The notes under the pieces were generated by a model. That model made no database searches. It saw nothing but the letters and a program-made list of their open reading frames with translations, and was not told the origin of the DNA. Both the position numbers and the translations under genes were made by a program. From Oscillospiraceae bacterium (GTDB lineage Bacteria; Bacillota; Clostridia; Oscillospirales; Ruminococcaceae), in the NCBI GenBank assembly GCA_015066115.1, contig SVOZ01000002.1, positions 170,260-234,259 on the forward strand: DNA of 64,000 bases, in the 5' to 3' direction. Below, in pieces: positions 33,451-42,344 of this stretch (positions are counted from its first letter, which is position 1; the number at the start of each line of letters is the position of its first letter).

Positions 33451-33713
33451 AAAAATCCCTGAGCCCGAAAATTATCGGACTCAGGGACGAAAATTTTTCG
33501 CGGTACCACCCTGATTGCTATAAAAATAGCCACTTAGTAAGGCTCTATCAAGCCTTTTGCCTTGGTAACGGGGCAGGCCGTAACAGCTTACTTTTCTTTC
33601 AGCCGCTCTGCTCAGAAACGAGACTTCCCAAATTCTCACATATCGGCTTTCACCTGCCGCCGACTCTCTGAAATGCTCAAAAAAGAGAATAATTCCTTCA
33701 GCGCATTTTGATA
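33451..33713 (-). promoter_or_regulatory. T-box leader with leucine specifier (CUC)
   Basis: On the transcript: Stem I with CAGAGAGUCGGCGG and GGUGAAAGCC; specifier CUC at 33622-33620 followed by GUUUCUGAGC; the T-box bulge sequence AGGGUGGUACCGCG (about 33512-33499); and the terminator CCCUGAGUCCGA / UCGGGCUCAGGG with U6 (33489-33451). In the known G. kaustophilus glyQ T-box the specifier is also separated from the end of the GAGC motif by ten bases, which fixes the reading frame here. It controls the LeuA-like gene, the TIM-ACS fusion and the amidohydrolase gene. Confidence 0.92.
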
Positions 33714-33719
33714 TGTGTT

Positions 33720-33748
33720 ATTATAACACCGCTTTTTTTACTTGTCAA
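33720..33748 (-). promoter_or_regulatory. Promoter of the Leu T-box operon
   Basis: -35 TTGACA (33748-33743), 17-bp spacer, -10 TATAAT (33725-33720). Confidence 0.85.
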
Positions 33749-33826
33749 TATTTTTTGGGAAATTTACACTTTAAATAAGATTTATCACACCAAAAATAAC
33801 AGTTATACTATACTCTGTTGTTTTAT

Positions 33827-33855
33827 TTGCACTTATATAAGTGCATAAATATAAT
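33827..33855 (+). promoter_or_regulatory. Promoter and palindromic operator of the XRE gene
   Basis: -35 TTGCAC (33827-33832), 17-bp spacer, -10 TATAAT (33850-33855). A perfect 16-bp palindrome GCACTTATATAAGTGC (33829-33844) covers the -35 and most of the spacer. This is a typical place for a repressor, most simply the XRE protein encoded next. Confidence 0.65.
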
Positions 33856-33919
33856 AACAGTCATTTATAATAAAGTCAAATATTTTTGCTCTTAAATGGG
33901 CGCAAAAAGGTGATTAGAA

Positions 33920-34153
33920 ATGAATGCTCTTGTTGAAAAGAGAGTGGACGAAAATATACGCACTCTCCGTGTTAAAGCAAAGCTTACGCAGGAAATGCTT
34001 TCGGCAAGACTGCAGGTTGAAGGTTGCGATATAACAAGAAGCGCCCTTGCCAAAATTGAGGTTGGTCAAAGACACTTATATCCCGATGAAATTATTTTAA
34101 TTGCAAAAATACTCAACGTAAAATACGAGGAAATTTTAGATATCAATAAATAA
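33920..34153 (+). CDS. XRE family HTH transcriptional regulator
   Basis: A 77-residue protein that is almost entirely one HTH_3 domain: IRTLRVKAKLTQEMLSARLQ, then SALAKIEVGQRHLYPDEIILIAKILNV. The ribosome site AAAAGGTGATT precedes the ATG. It is the only plus-strand gene between 17 and 56 kb apart from nothing else seen, set between the Leu T-box operon (divergent) and the oxidoreductase operon (convergent). The palindrome over its promoter suggests autorepression. Whether it also controls the neighbouring Leu promoter, 80-110 bp away, is open. Confidence 0.88.
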   Translation: MNALVEKRVDENIRTLRVKAKLTQEMLSARLQVEGCDITRSALAKIEVGQRHLYPDEIILIAKILNVKYEEILDINK

Positions 34154-34190
34154 AACCGTACAGTCAGCAAAAGCTTTCTGTACGGTTTTT
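34152..34190. terminator. Bidirectional terminator between XRE and oxidoreductase genes
   Basis: AAAACCGTACAG (34152-34163) / CTGTACGGTTTT (34178-34189); T-rich after the stem on both strands. Confidence 0.88.
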
Positions 34191-34194
34191 ATTT

Positions 34195-34731
34195 TTAATA
34201 TTCGGCGCCGAGGCGCATTGCTTTTAGGTTTACTTCAAGCATATCTGCGTGCTTTGCCGAAATTACCTTTTTAAGCGCCGCAGTGAGTGCGGTTTCATCA
34301 AACTCATTAAGTTCCTTCATAATTCTGCCGATAATTATCATATTGGCAAGTGTAGGAATACCGTTATCTTTTGCAAGGCGGGTAGCAGGAATGTAAACTA
34401 CATTTACATCATCCCTTTTAACCTTGCGCTCGATTAAGGTGCTGTCTGCAAAGATATATCCGCCGCTTTCAACGCTGTCCTCATACTTGTCAAGCGAGGG
34501 AAGGTTCATAGCTATTAAAATGTTGGGGTTTGAAACGATGGGCGAGCCGACTGCATCATCGCTTACAATTACGCCGCAGGAAGCGGTTCCGCCGCGCATT
34601 TCGGGGCCGTAGGAAGGAAGCCAGGAAACATTTTTGCCCTCCATAAGACCTTTATAGGCGGCAAATTTTCCTGCAAAGAGGATGCCCTGTCCGCCGAAGC
34701 CGGAGAATAAAAACTTTTTCTCTTTCATCAT
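34195..34731 (-). CDS. 2-Oxoacid:ferredoxin oxidoreductase, gamma subunit
   Basis: Gamma subunit of a VOR/KOR-type enzyme that joins 2-oxoacids, CoA and ferredoxin (oxidative decarboxylation or the reverse). It has 178 residues with [14 protein letters not shown] at the N-terminus and [22 protein letters not shown], both typical. The start overlaps the beta stop by 4 bases. Last gene of the Val T-box operon. The substrate cannot be fixed from sequence; branched-chain 2-oxoacids are inferred from the T-box. Confidence 0.92.
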   Translation of the reverse strand: MMKEKKFLFSGFGGQGILFAGKFAAYKGLMEGKNVSWLPSYGPEMRGGTASCGVIVSDDAVGSPIVSNPNILIAMNLPSLDKYEDSVESGGYIFADSTLIERKVKRDDVNVVYIPATRLAKDNGIPTLANMIIIGRIMKELNEFDETALTAALKKVISAKHADMLEVNLKAMRLGAEY

Positions 34732-35477
34732 TTTGCCTCCTCTGCGCTTCTATCCTTATAAACACCCAAGGGATAATAGGGAAGCATATTTTCTTCAAGC
34801 CACTTTAACGCATCAACGGGAGTTTTGCCCCAGTTTGTCGGACAGGTGGAAACAACCTCGACAAGCGAAAATCCCTTGCCGTTTATCTGATTTTCAAATG
34901 CCTTTTTAATAGCCGCGCCTGCTGCCTTAACATTTTTTACATTATTTACTGCAACACGTGCGATGTACTCGGGGCCTTCTAAGGTTGCGAGCATCTCGGA
35001 AACTCTTACGGGATAGCCTGCGCTCTTAACATCTCTTCCATAAGGCGAGGTTTGTGTAACCTGACCGGGAAGCGAAGTAGGAGCCATCTGGCCGCCTGTC
35101 ATTCCATAGATTGCATTGTTTACAAAGATTATTGTGATGTTTTCATTTCTTGTTGCGGCGTGGACAGTTTCAGCCATACCGATAGAAGCTAAGTCGCCAT
35201 CGCCCTGATATGTAAAGATGATATTTTCGGGCATACAGCGCTTTAAGCCTGTTGCAACGGCGGGTGCTCTTCCGTGAGCCGCCTCAACCATATCGCAGGC
35301 GAAATAGTCATAAGCCATAACGGCGCAACCAACAGGGGCAACACCAACTGTTTTACCCTCGATGCCGAGGCTATCTATTGCCTCAGCAACAAGACGATGA
35401 ATAATTCCGTGTGTACAGCCGGGGCAGTAATGCAGCTGTGCGTCTGTAAGACTTTTGGGTTTCTCAAATACTACCAT
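34728..35477 (-). CDS. 2-Oxoacid:ferredoxin oxidoreductase, beta subunit (TPP-binding)
   Basis: Thiamine diphosphate-binding subunit, 249 residues. [14 protein letters not shown] at the N-terminus has the conserved CxGC-like element; the TPP/Mg motif is [12 protein letters not shown] followed by [17 protein letters not shown]. Its short size without an extra ferredoxin domain fits the four-subunit VOR/KOR type. The ATG overlaps the alpha stop by one base (TAATG). Confidence 0.94.
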   Translation of the reverse strand: MVVFEKPKSLTDAQLHYCPGCTHGIIHRLVAEAIDSLGIEGKTVGVAPVGCAVMAYDYFACDMVEAAHGRAPAVATGLKRCMPENIIFTYQGDGDLASIGMAETVHAATRNENITIIFVNNAIYGMTGGQMAPTSLPGQVTQTSPYGRDVKSAGYPVRVSEMLATLEGPEYIARVAVNNVKNVKAAGAAIKKAFENQINGKGFSLVEVVSTCPTNWGKTPVDALKWLEENMLPYYPLGVYKDRSAEEAK

Positions 35478-36541
35478 TACTTATTACCTCCTGCTGTTTT
35501 CTTAATTGTTTCAAGCACCTCTTCGGGTGTGGTGATAACGCCGCCGACACGACTGCAAAGCACGACGGGCTTTTTGCAGCTTGAAGCGAGCTTTATGTCC
35601 TCGATCATCTGTCCCATAGAAAGCTCAACGCTGATAAATGCCTTAACCTGATCGGTTACATCGGCGATTGCTTTTTCGGGGAAGGGCCAAAGGGTGATAG
35701 GTCTTATCATGCCGACCTTTATTCCCTGTGCTCTTGCGGCAATAACGGCGTTTTTGGAAACGCGCGCAGTAATTCCGTAGGCCACAACGCAGTACTCGGC
35801 GTCCTCCATCATAAAGGACTCAAATCTCTGCTCATTTTTCTTTATCTGCTCGTATCTTTCAAAGCGCTCAAGGTTTGTCTCTTCAAGCTTTTCGGGAGAG
35901 AGGTAAAGAGAATTTATGATGTTGTGCTTTCTCTTCATTTTGGTGCCTGTTACAGCCCAAGGCTTTTCGGCCGCGTCAAGCTCGATAGGCTCGGGAAGCT
36001 CTACAGGCTCCATCATCTGACCCATAGTGCCGTCCGCAAGCATCATTGCGGGCACTCTGTATTTATCCGAAAGGTCAAAAGCAAGGGCGGTGAGGTCTGC
36101 CATTTCCTGAATGGATGCAGGGGCCAAAACTATAAGGTGATAGTCGCCGTGTCCGCCGCCGCGAGTTGCCTGAAAATAGTCAGACTGCGAGGGCTGAATT
36201 CCGCCAAGACCGGGGCCGCCGCGCTGAACGTTTACTATAAGCGCAGGAAGGTCGGCGCCTGCGAGATAGGAAATTCCCTCTTGTTTAAGAGAAATTCCGG
36301 GGCTTGAAGAGGAAGTCATAACGCGGATACCTGCGCCTGCAACTCCGTAAACCATATTTATTGCAGAGATCTCGCTTTCTGCCTGAAGAAATACGCCGCC
36401 GATTTTGGGCATGCGCTTTGCCATATAAGCGGCAACCTCTGTTTGCGGTGTAATGGGGTAACCGAAATAGTGGCGGCATCCGGCGCGGATCGCTGCCTCG
36501 GCTATTGCCTCATTACCTTTCATTAAAACCTTTTCTGCCAT
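35477..36541 (-). CDS. vorB: 2-Oxoacid:ferredoxin oxidoreductase, alpha subunit (VorB-like)
   Basis: Alpha subunit of the same enzyme, 354 residues. [26 protein letters not shown] and [21 protein letters not shown] are typical, as is [23 protein letters not shown]. The overall pattern is that usually annotated as 3-methyl-2-oxobutanoate dehydrogenase subunit VorB. The ATG at 36541 follows GTGAGGTG. It lies 10 bases after the ferredoxin subunit gene. A 2-oxoglutarate-specific KOR is the main alternative. Confidence 0.92.
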   Translation of the reverse strand: MAEKVLMKGNEAIAEAAIRAGCRHYFGYPITPQTEVAAYMAKRMPKIGGVFLQAESEISAINMVYGVAGAGIRVMTSSSSPGISLKQEGISYLAGADLPALIVNVQRGGPGLGGIQPSQSDYFQATRGGGHGDYHLIVLAPASIQEMADLTALAFDLSDKYRVPAMMLADGTMGQMMEPVELPEPIELDAAEKPWAVTGTKMKRKHNIINSLYLSPEKLEETNLERFERYEQIKKNEQRFESFMMEDAEYCVVAYGITARVSKNAVIAARAQGIKVGMIRPITLWPFPEKAIADVTDQVKAFISVELSMGQMIEDIKLASSCKKPVVLCSRVGGVITTPEEVLETIKKTAGGNK

Positions 36542-36551
36542 TTTTCGCACC

Positions 36552-36758
36552 TCACTTTTCTACGGTAATTACACAGTCAGGACACATAGTTGCGCAAAAT
36601 GCGCATCCAATGCATTTTTCCTGATCAGTAATGCGCGCGGGAGAATGTCCCTTTTTGTTGATCTGGTCGGTTGCAAGCTCGATTATTTTCTTAGGGCACG
36701 CCGCAACGCAAAGCGAGCAGCCCTTACACAAATCGACCTTGAAGGTTACCTTTGCCAT
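36552..36758 (-). CDS. Ferredoxin-like delta subunit, 2[4Fe-4S]
   Basis: A 68-residue protein with two CxxCxxCxxxCP motifs (CKGCSLCVAACPKK and CIGCAFCATMCPDC). It is the electron-transfer subunit of the oxidoreductase encoded by the next three genes. Confidence 0.95.
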   Translation of the reverse strand: MAKVTFKVDLCKGCSLCVAACPKKIIELATDQINKKGHSPARITDQEKCIGCAFCATMCPDCVITVEK

Positions 36759-36771
36759 AATATCTCTCCTA

Positions 36772-37419
36772 TCAAAATAATTTCTCTTGAAGCTTTAACA
36801 CAAACCTATTTGGCACATCTATATTTTCAAATCTGCTGTCAACCGATGTGAAAACAAGTGGAAGCTCTGTTTTTTTGCAAAGCTCTTCTGCCCTTTTGAG
36901 TGTGCCTAAAATATCCTCGGAACTCGTATCACTGCCTAAGTTCGAGTTGTTTACAATCCCCGTAAATTTAAGACCTGAAGCCGCCTGTATTTCATAAAAG
37001 GCTTCTACCGCTTCATGGGCCGTTGTGGTTAATGGTCTAAAGAAATTTACCACAAAAAACATATCATAATTATTCTCTTTTAATATGTAGGGAGTGAATC
37101 TTCCCATTGCGAGCGCTCCGCGCTCATCTCCGCCTAAGTCTATTATAACATTGCGGTCAAGCCTTTGGACAAGGCCGTAAACCTCTGAAGGCAGAGCAGG
37201 AAGATCAACATTACTGTTTGCAAAAGGGAGCGAGATAAGCTCAATCCCCTCTTTTTCGAGGATTTTCGCGCTATCCTTAGTACGAAAATAGGGATTTACT
37301 ATGTCAAGGTCGCAAATACTTACCTCTTTACCTTCTTTTTTTTGCTTTACGGCATAGTTTACGGCAAGATTTGTTTTGCCGCTTCCGTAATGCCCTGCAA
37401 AAACCGTTATTCTTTTCAT
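36772..37419 (-). CDS. P-loop ATPase of the MinD/ParA/CobQ type
   Basis: A 215-residue SIMIBI-class ATPase with deviant Walker A GHYGSGKTNLAVNYA (residues 9-23), a DLDIVNPYFRTKD switch region and IIDLGGDERG. The start is ATG at 37419 with AAAAGGTG, 10 bases after the synthetase stop. Such ATPases often accompany 2-oxoacid oxidoreductase operons in anaerobes. A role in Fe-S loading or complex assembly is conceivable but not shown. Confidence 0.8.
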   Translation of the reverse strand: MKRITVFAGHYGSGKTNLAVNYAVKQKKEGKEVSICDLDIVNPYFRTKDSAKILEKEGIELISLPFANSNVDLPALPSEVYGLVQRLDRNVIIDLGGDERGALAMGRFTPYILKENNYDMFFVVNFFRPLTTTAHEAVEAFYEIQAASGLKFTGIVNNSNLGSDTSSEDILGTLKRAEELCKKTELPLVFTSVDSRFENIDVPNRFVLKLQEKLF

Positions 37420-37429
37420 AAAACACCTT

Positions 37430-39715
37430 TTACAGCTTATTTCTTTGTATCTTTCCACTTGTTGTTTTGGGAAGGCTGTCTCTAAATACAACTACGCGCG
37501 GATATTTATAAGGCGCTGTTCTCTTTTTAACGTAATTTTGGATCTCCTTTACAAGCTCGTCGCTGCCCTCGGTGCCCTTTGTTAAAACAATGCTTGCCTT
37601 AACTATCTGGCCTCTTACCTCATCAGGAACGGCAGAAACGCCGCACTCAAGAACATAAGGAAGCTCCATAATAACGCTCTCTATCTCAAAGGGTCCTATG
37701 CGGTAGCCCGAGGATTTGATAACATCGTCAACTCTGCCGACATACCAATAAAATCCGTCTTCATCGCGCCATGCCATATCGCCTGTGTGATAATAGCCGT
37801 CGTGCAGAACTTCTTTGGTTTTCTCCTCGTCGCCGTAATAGCCTGTAAATAGGCCGCAGGGCATACCGTTTTTAACATTTACAACGATCTCGCCGGTTTC
37901 ACCAACTGCTACACTGTTTCCGTTTGCATCCATAAGGTCAACATCGTAAATGGGAGCAGGCTTGCCCATTGAACCAAGTTTATGCTTGGCACCGCGCAGG
38001 TTTCCGATTATCATGGTGCTTTCAGATTGTCCAAAGCCTTCTAATATCTGAAGTCCCGTTGCCTTTTCAAATTGGCGGTAAACCTCGGGGTTTAGCGCCT
38101 CACCCGCAGTTGTCATATGGCGTACAGAAGAAAGGTCATATTTAGAAATATCCTGCTTTACCATCATTCTGAGCATAGTGGGCGGCGCGCAGAAGCTTGT
38201 TATGTTGTATTTTGCAAACATCGGCAGTATCTCAGCGGCATCAAAGCGGTCAAAATCATAAACAAAGGTTGCAGCCTCGCAGAGCCATTGACCATAGAGC
38301 TTGCCCCACATTGCCTTTGCCCAGCCTGTATCGGAAATTGTAAAGTGAAGTCCGTTGGGGTCGGCATTGTGCCAATATTTTGCTGTGTGGAAGTGTCCAA
38401 GCGGATACTTATAATTATGAGTAGCGATTTTGGGATAACCTGATGTGCCCGAGGTGAAGAACATAAGCATTGTGTCATCGCCGCCGGGAGCATCCTCGCC
38501 TCTATTATAGTGGCTGCTGAACATCGTGTACTCATCGTCAAAGCTTCTGAAGCCATCGCGCTTGCCGTTTACGATAAGCTTGATTTTAAGCTCATCGCAT
38601 TTTGCCGCCGCTTTTTCGGCCTCGGCCGCCACCTCACCGTCGGCAGTACAGATAATCGCGCTTATTCCTGCCGATTTAAAGCGATATTCAAAGTCTTTTT
38701 CAAGAAGCTGATTGCTTGCAGGGATCGCGATGGCGCCAAGCTTATTTAAGCCAAGCATCGCAAACCAGAACTGATAGTGGCGCTTTAAGACAAGCATTAC
38801 TCTATCGCCCTTTTTAATGCCTAACGACTTAAAATAGTTTGCGCATTGGTTAGAAGCGCGGCGCATATCCTCAAAGGTAAACCTTCTTTCGGTTTTATCC
38901 TCTGAAACGTGAAGCATTGCAAGCTTTTTAGGCTCTCTACGGGAGAGCTCGTCAACTAAGTCAAATGCAAAATTAAAGTTGTCAATATTTTTAAAGGTTA
39001 TAGATGTCGGGGTGCCGTTTTCGTTCTTCTCGACATCAATATACTTTTTATAAATTCTGTCGGCTGTGTCCTCGGGAGCGGCGGCTGTCTCTAAAAGCTT
39101 ATGTGGTGTAAGCTCGGGGATCGGCTCACCTGTCGGGTTTAAAACGATTGCATAGAAAACGCAATCCTCGCCGTTAACAGCTATCATACCGTGAGGAGTG
39201 GACGAGTCAAAATATATGCTATCGCCCGCCTTTAAAACCTCTCTATGCTCGCCTATCTGAACCATAAGGCTACCCGAAACAACAATGTCGCATTCCTGGC
39301 CCGAGTGGGTTGTAAGCTCGATGTCCTTATGCTGTGCCTCTTCGTCATAGGCGCTCTTTACATAAAGCGGCTCGGCAATTCTGTTCTGAAATGCGTAAGC
39401 GAGGTTATAATAGGTCATTCCGTGTGCATTGGCAATTTCCTGTCCTGCGCCGTTTCTTGTTACTGTATAAGAGCGCAGGGTCGGGCTGTAGCCTTCGATA
39501 ATATCGGTTACGTTAACGCCGAGAGCAAGAGCGCACCTATATATAAAGGCAAAATTTAAATCGCTTTTGCCTGCCTCGCACTCTATGTACTCCTCAATAG
39601 TAACATCGGTTTTAAGCGCCATTTCTGCAGGGGTGAAGCCAACGATCTCGCGAAGCTCCTTAATTCTTCCTGCCATTTCCTTGATTTTAAAATCAAGACC
39701 TGTCATTTGTTTCAT
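37430..39715 (-). CDS. HTH-cupin-acyl-CoA synthetase fusion (Val T-box)
   Basis: 761 residues in three parts: an XRE-type HTH (about 10-65: IKELREIVGFTPAEMALKTD), a cupin-2 domain (about 115-185: LTTHSGQECDIVVSGSLMV, GDSIYFDSSTPHGMIAV), and an AMP-forming acyl-CoA synthetase (about 215-761: MFFTSGTSGYPKIATH, GFGQSES, TGDMAWRDEDGFYWYVGRVDDVIKS, catalytic lysine in TTSGKIQRN). HTH plus cupin is normally a complete repressor, here joined to the enzyme. The start ATG 39715 follows GAGAGGAG. It lies behind a valine T-box; isobutyrate is the inferred substrate. Confidence 0.9.
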   Translation of the reverse strand: MKQMTGLDFKIKEMAGRIKELREIVGFTPAEMALKTDVTIEEYIECEAGKSDLNFAFIYRCALALGVNVTDIIEGYSPTLRSYTVTRNGAGQEIANAHGMTYYNLAYAFQNRIAEPLYVKSAYDEEAQHKDIELTTHSGQECDIVVSGSLMVQIGEHREVLKAGDSIYFDSSTPHGMIAVNGEDCVFYAIVLNPTGEPIPELTPHKLLETAAAPEDTADRIYKKYIDVEKNENGTPTSITFKNIDNFNFAFDLVDELSRREPKKLAMLHVSEDKTERRFTFEDMRRASNQCANYFKSLGIKKGDRVMLVLKRHYQFWFAMLGLNKLGAIAIPASNQLLEKDFEYRFKSAGISAIICTADGEVAAEAEKAAAKCDELKIKLIVNGKRDGFRSFDDEYTMFSSHYNRGEDAPGGDDTMLMFFTSGTSGYPKIATHNYKYPLGHFHTAKYWHNADPNGLHFTISDTGWAKAMWGKLYGQWLCEAATFVYDFDRFDAAEILPMFAKYNITSFCAPPTMLRMMVKQDISKYDLSSVRHMTTAGEALNPEVYRQFEKATGLQILEGFGQSESTMIIGNLRGAKHKLGSMGKPAPIYDVDLMDANGNSVAVGETGEIVVNVKNGMPCGLFTGYYGDEEKTKEVLHDGYYHTGDMAWRDEDGFYWYVGRVDDVIKSSGYRIGPFEIESVIMELPYVLECGVSAVPDEVRGQIVKASIVLTKGTEGSDELVKEIQNYVKKRTAPYKYPRVVVFRDSLPKTTSGKIQRNKL

Positions 39716-39737
39716 AAGTTTTCTCCTCTCGGGGCAA

Positions 39738-40004
39738 ATAAAAACACCCGCCCCAAAGTTGTAGCTTTGAGACGAGTGTGAATTAACACCCGCGGTACCA
39801 CTCAAATTGCAGAAAACTGCCACTCAGAGTCTATCAACTCTTATGCCTTTACGCAGCAATCACGGGAAGGTTCTACTTGCTTTTGGCTTTCTTCCTTCCG
39901 GCTCAGAAGCTACAAATGCAAAAACTGTGTTTGATGGACTTTCACCGACCGCCATCTCTCTGAAAAGCATATTTTTGCACACTCTTCGTCAGTGCCTTTA
40001 ATTT
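39738..40004 (-). promoter_or_regulatory. T-box leader with valine specifier (GUA)
   Basis: On the transcript: Stem I with CAGAGAGAUGGCGGUCGGUGAAAG, read here as its parts AGAGAG and GGUGAAAG; specifier GUA at 39913-39911 followed by GCUUCUGAGC; T-box bulge UGAGUGGUACCGCGG (39804-39790); terminator CUCGUCUCAAAG / CUUUGGGGCGGG plus U5. It precedes the HTH-cupin-ACS gene and, with it, the ATPase and the oxidoreductase genes. The specifier is at the same distance from GAGC as in the Leu and Ile copies. Confidence 0.92.
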
Positions 40005-40010
40005 GAAGTT

Positions 40011-40039
40011 AGTATAACACAACTTGTGGGTTATGTCAA
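40011..40039 (-). promoter_or_regulatory. Promoter of the Val T-box operon
   Basis: -35 TTGACA (40039-40034), 17-bp spacer, -10 TATACT (40016-40011). It lies only 18 bases after the stop codon of the upstream synthetase gene. Confidence 0.85.
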
Positions 40040-40056
40040 GAGCATAAAGCCTTATT

Positions 40057-42321
40057 TTACAGTTTATTTCTCTGGATCTTTCCGCTGATGGTTTTGGGAA
40101 GGCTATCGCGAAATACAACTACACGGGGGTACTTATAAGGAGCTGTGTGTTCCTTAACATATTTCTGGATTTCCTTTTTAAGTTCCTCGGTTCCCTCGGT
40201 TCCCTTTGTGAGGACGATACTTGCCTTAACCACCTGTCCTCTCACCTCGTCGGGAACGGCGGAAACGCCGCATTCAACAACATAAGGTAATTCCATGATA
40301 ACGCTCTCGATCTCAAAGGGTCCGATACGGTAACCCGACGACTTGATAACGTCATCTACGCGGCTGACATACCAGAAATATCCGTCTTCATCGCGCCAGG
40401 CAGTGTCGCCTGTGTGGAAGACATTATCATGCCAGGCCTCAGTTGTCTTTTTCTCATCGAGATAATACTCTTTAAAGAGTCCGCAAGGAACGTTCTTATC
40501 GGTGTGGATAACGATCTCTCCAACCTCACCTGTAGCGACGCTGTTGCCCTCGCTATCGACAATGTCAATGTCAAATTGAGGCGATGCCTTGCCCATAGAA
40601 CCGATTTTTGGGGTTGTGCCTGCAAGGTTTGCAATGGCAAGGGTGGTTTCTGTCTGGCCGAAGCCTTCCATAATCTCAAGGCCGGTTGCGGCTTTAAATT
40701 GTTTGAACACTTCAGGATTTAATGCCTCGCCTGCGGTTGTCATATGGTGGATAGAACTCAAATCGTATTTAGAAAGGTCGCCGCGGATAAGCATACGAAG
40801 CATTGTAGGCGGCGCGCAGAAGGTTGTGATGTTGTATTTACTAAACATCGGCAGGATGTCATTTTCATCAAATCTGTCAAAGTCATAAACAAACACAGCG
40901 CCCTCACACAGCCACTGGCCGTAAAGCTTGCCCCAAAGGCTCTTGCCCCAGCCTGTATCAGAGATTGTAAGGTGAAGTCCGTCGCGCTCGCAGCAGTGCC
41001 AATATTTCGCGGTTACAAAATGGCCGAGAGCATAGGTATGCTTATGTGCAGCCATTTTGGGATTGCCTGTTGTGCCCGAAGTAAAGAACATAAGTGCAGT
41101 GTCGTCGCCTGCGCTGGCATCATCGGGTCTTACAAACTTACGCGAGAAAAGGCCGAATTCGCTATCAAAATCTCTCCAGCCATCTTTTTTGCCACCGACT
41201 AATATCTTTGTGATATTTTGCTCGCACTTTTCTGCGGCAGCCGCGGCTATGGAGGCTGTGTCACCATCAGCGGTGCAAACAATTGCAGAAACCCCTGCGG
41301 CGTTATAGCGATATTCAAAATCGTGTTCCTTAAGCTGATTTGTTGCAGGAATTGCGATAGCTCCTATCTTGTGAAGAGCCACCATTGCAAACCAGAACTG
41401 ATAGTGGCGTTTGAGAACTAACATTACTCTATCGCCGCGTTTTATTCCGAGCGAGGTAAAGTAGTTTGCGGTCTGGTTTGAGTAATCCTTTATATCCTTA
41501 AAGGTAAAGCGGCGCTCGGTCTTGTTTTTATCAAGGTGGAGCATTGCAAGCTTATCAGGGTACTTTCTTGCGATGCCATCGACTATATCAAATCCGAAAT
41601 TAAATACCTCGGTGTTTTTAAATTCGATATTTTTAAGAGCGCCTCTCTCATCTTCCTCGGTTTTTACAAACTTCTCACAAACTAAGGGCTCGGATTTTTT
41701 AGCGGTAACAATGCTCTGTCTTACAACGTCTTCCTTAGTGTTTTCGCCCGGCAAAACGACCGCGCAGAAAACGCATTCCTTGCCGTCTACCGCGATCATA
41801 CCGTGCGGTGTTGAGGAATCGTAATAGATGCTGTCGCCTTCCTCAAGAATTTCGGTGTGGTTGCCGATTTGCACTTTAAGCTTACCGCTTATAACAAGGT
41901 CGAATTCCTGGCCGCTGTGGGTGGCTAAGTGAATGGGTTTATTCTGCTGAGCAGGGTCAAAGTCGTATCTTACCCAGTAAGGCTCAGCAATTTTGTTTCT
42001 GAATTTCGGGGCGAGGTTAGAGATGTTTATGCCATCCTCTTTAGCGGTTTGCTGACCTCTTCCCTTTCTTGTAACGGTGTAGGAAGTAAGACGGGCACTG
42101 GTTGCGCCCTCAAGAAGATCGGACATACCAATGCCGAAAACCTGCGCGCATTTATGGATAAATGAAAAAGGAAAGTCCTGTGTTCCTGTTTCAAGCTTTA
42201 TGTATGTATCAAGCTCAGTTTCGGTTTTTTCAGCCATTTGTGCTTCTGTGAATCCTGCGATCAGTCGCATCTCGCGAATTCGCATCGCCACCTCATACAT
42301 CTCGTTTGTAACAGTTGACAT
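40057..42321 (-). CDS. HTH-cupin-acyl-CoA synthetase fusion (Ile T-box)
   Basis: 754 residues, same architecture as and highly similar to the gene at 37430: HTH (about 11-65: IREMRLIAGFTEAQMAEKTE), cupin (about 115-185: LATHSGQEFDLVISGKLKV, GDSIYYDSSTPHG), acyl-CoA synthetase (about 205-754: MFFTSGTTGNPKMAAHK, GFGQTETT, TGDTAWRDEDGYFWYVSRVD, catalytic lysine in TISGKIQRN). The two arose by duplication together with their T-box leaders. Being under an isoleucine T-box, it is inferred to activate 2-methylbutyrate. Confidence 0.9.
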   Translation of the reverse strand: MSTVTNEMYEVAMRIREMRLIAGFTEAQMAEKTETELDTYIKLETGTQDFPFSFIHKCAQVFGIGMSDLLEGATSARLTSYTVTRKGRGQQTAKEDGINISNLAPKFRNKIAEPYWVRYDFDPAQQNKPIHLATHSGQEFDLVISGKLKVQIGNHTEILEEGDSIYYDSSTPHGMIAVDGKECVFCAVVLPGENTKEDVVRQSIVTAKKSEPLVCEKFVKTEEDERGALKNIEFKNTEVFNFGFDIVDGIARKYPDKLAMLHLDKNKTERRFTFKDIKDYSNQTANYFTSLGIKRGDRVMLVLKRHYQFWFAMVALHKIGAIAIPATNQLKEHDFEYRYNAAGVSAIVCTADGDTASIAAAAAEKCEQNITKILVGGKKDGWRDFDSEFGLFSRKFVRPDDASAGDDTALMFFTSGTTGNPKMAAHKHTYALGHFVTAKYWHCCERDGLHLTISDTGWGKSLWGKLYGQWLCEGAVFVYDFDRFDENDILPMFSKYNITTFCAPPTMLRMLIRGDLSKYDLSSIHHMTTAGEALNPEVFKQFKAATGLEIMEGFGQTETTLAIANLAGTTPKIGSMGKASPQFDIDIVDSEGNSVATGEVGEIVIHTDKNVPCGLFKEYYLDEKKTTEAWHDNVFHTGDTAWRDEDGYFWYVSRVDDVIKSSGYRIGPFEIESVIMELPYVVECGVSAVPDEVRGQVVKASIVLTKGTEGTEELKKEIQKYVKEHTAPYKYPRVVVFRDSLPKTISGKIQRNKL

Positions 42322-42344
42322 TTTAATTCCTCCTTAAATGTTTT

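Noticed and set aside
34195..37419. Pyruvate:ferredoxin oxidoreductase
   Set aside because: The four-gene layout with a 249-residue beta and VorB-like alpha subunit, plus control by a Val T-box, favours a branched-chain 2-oxoacid enzyme; PFOR in Clostridia is usually one large polypeptide.
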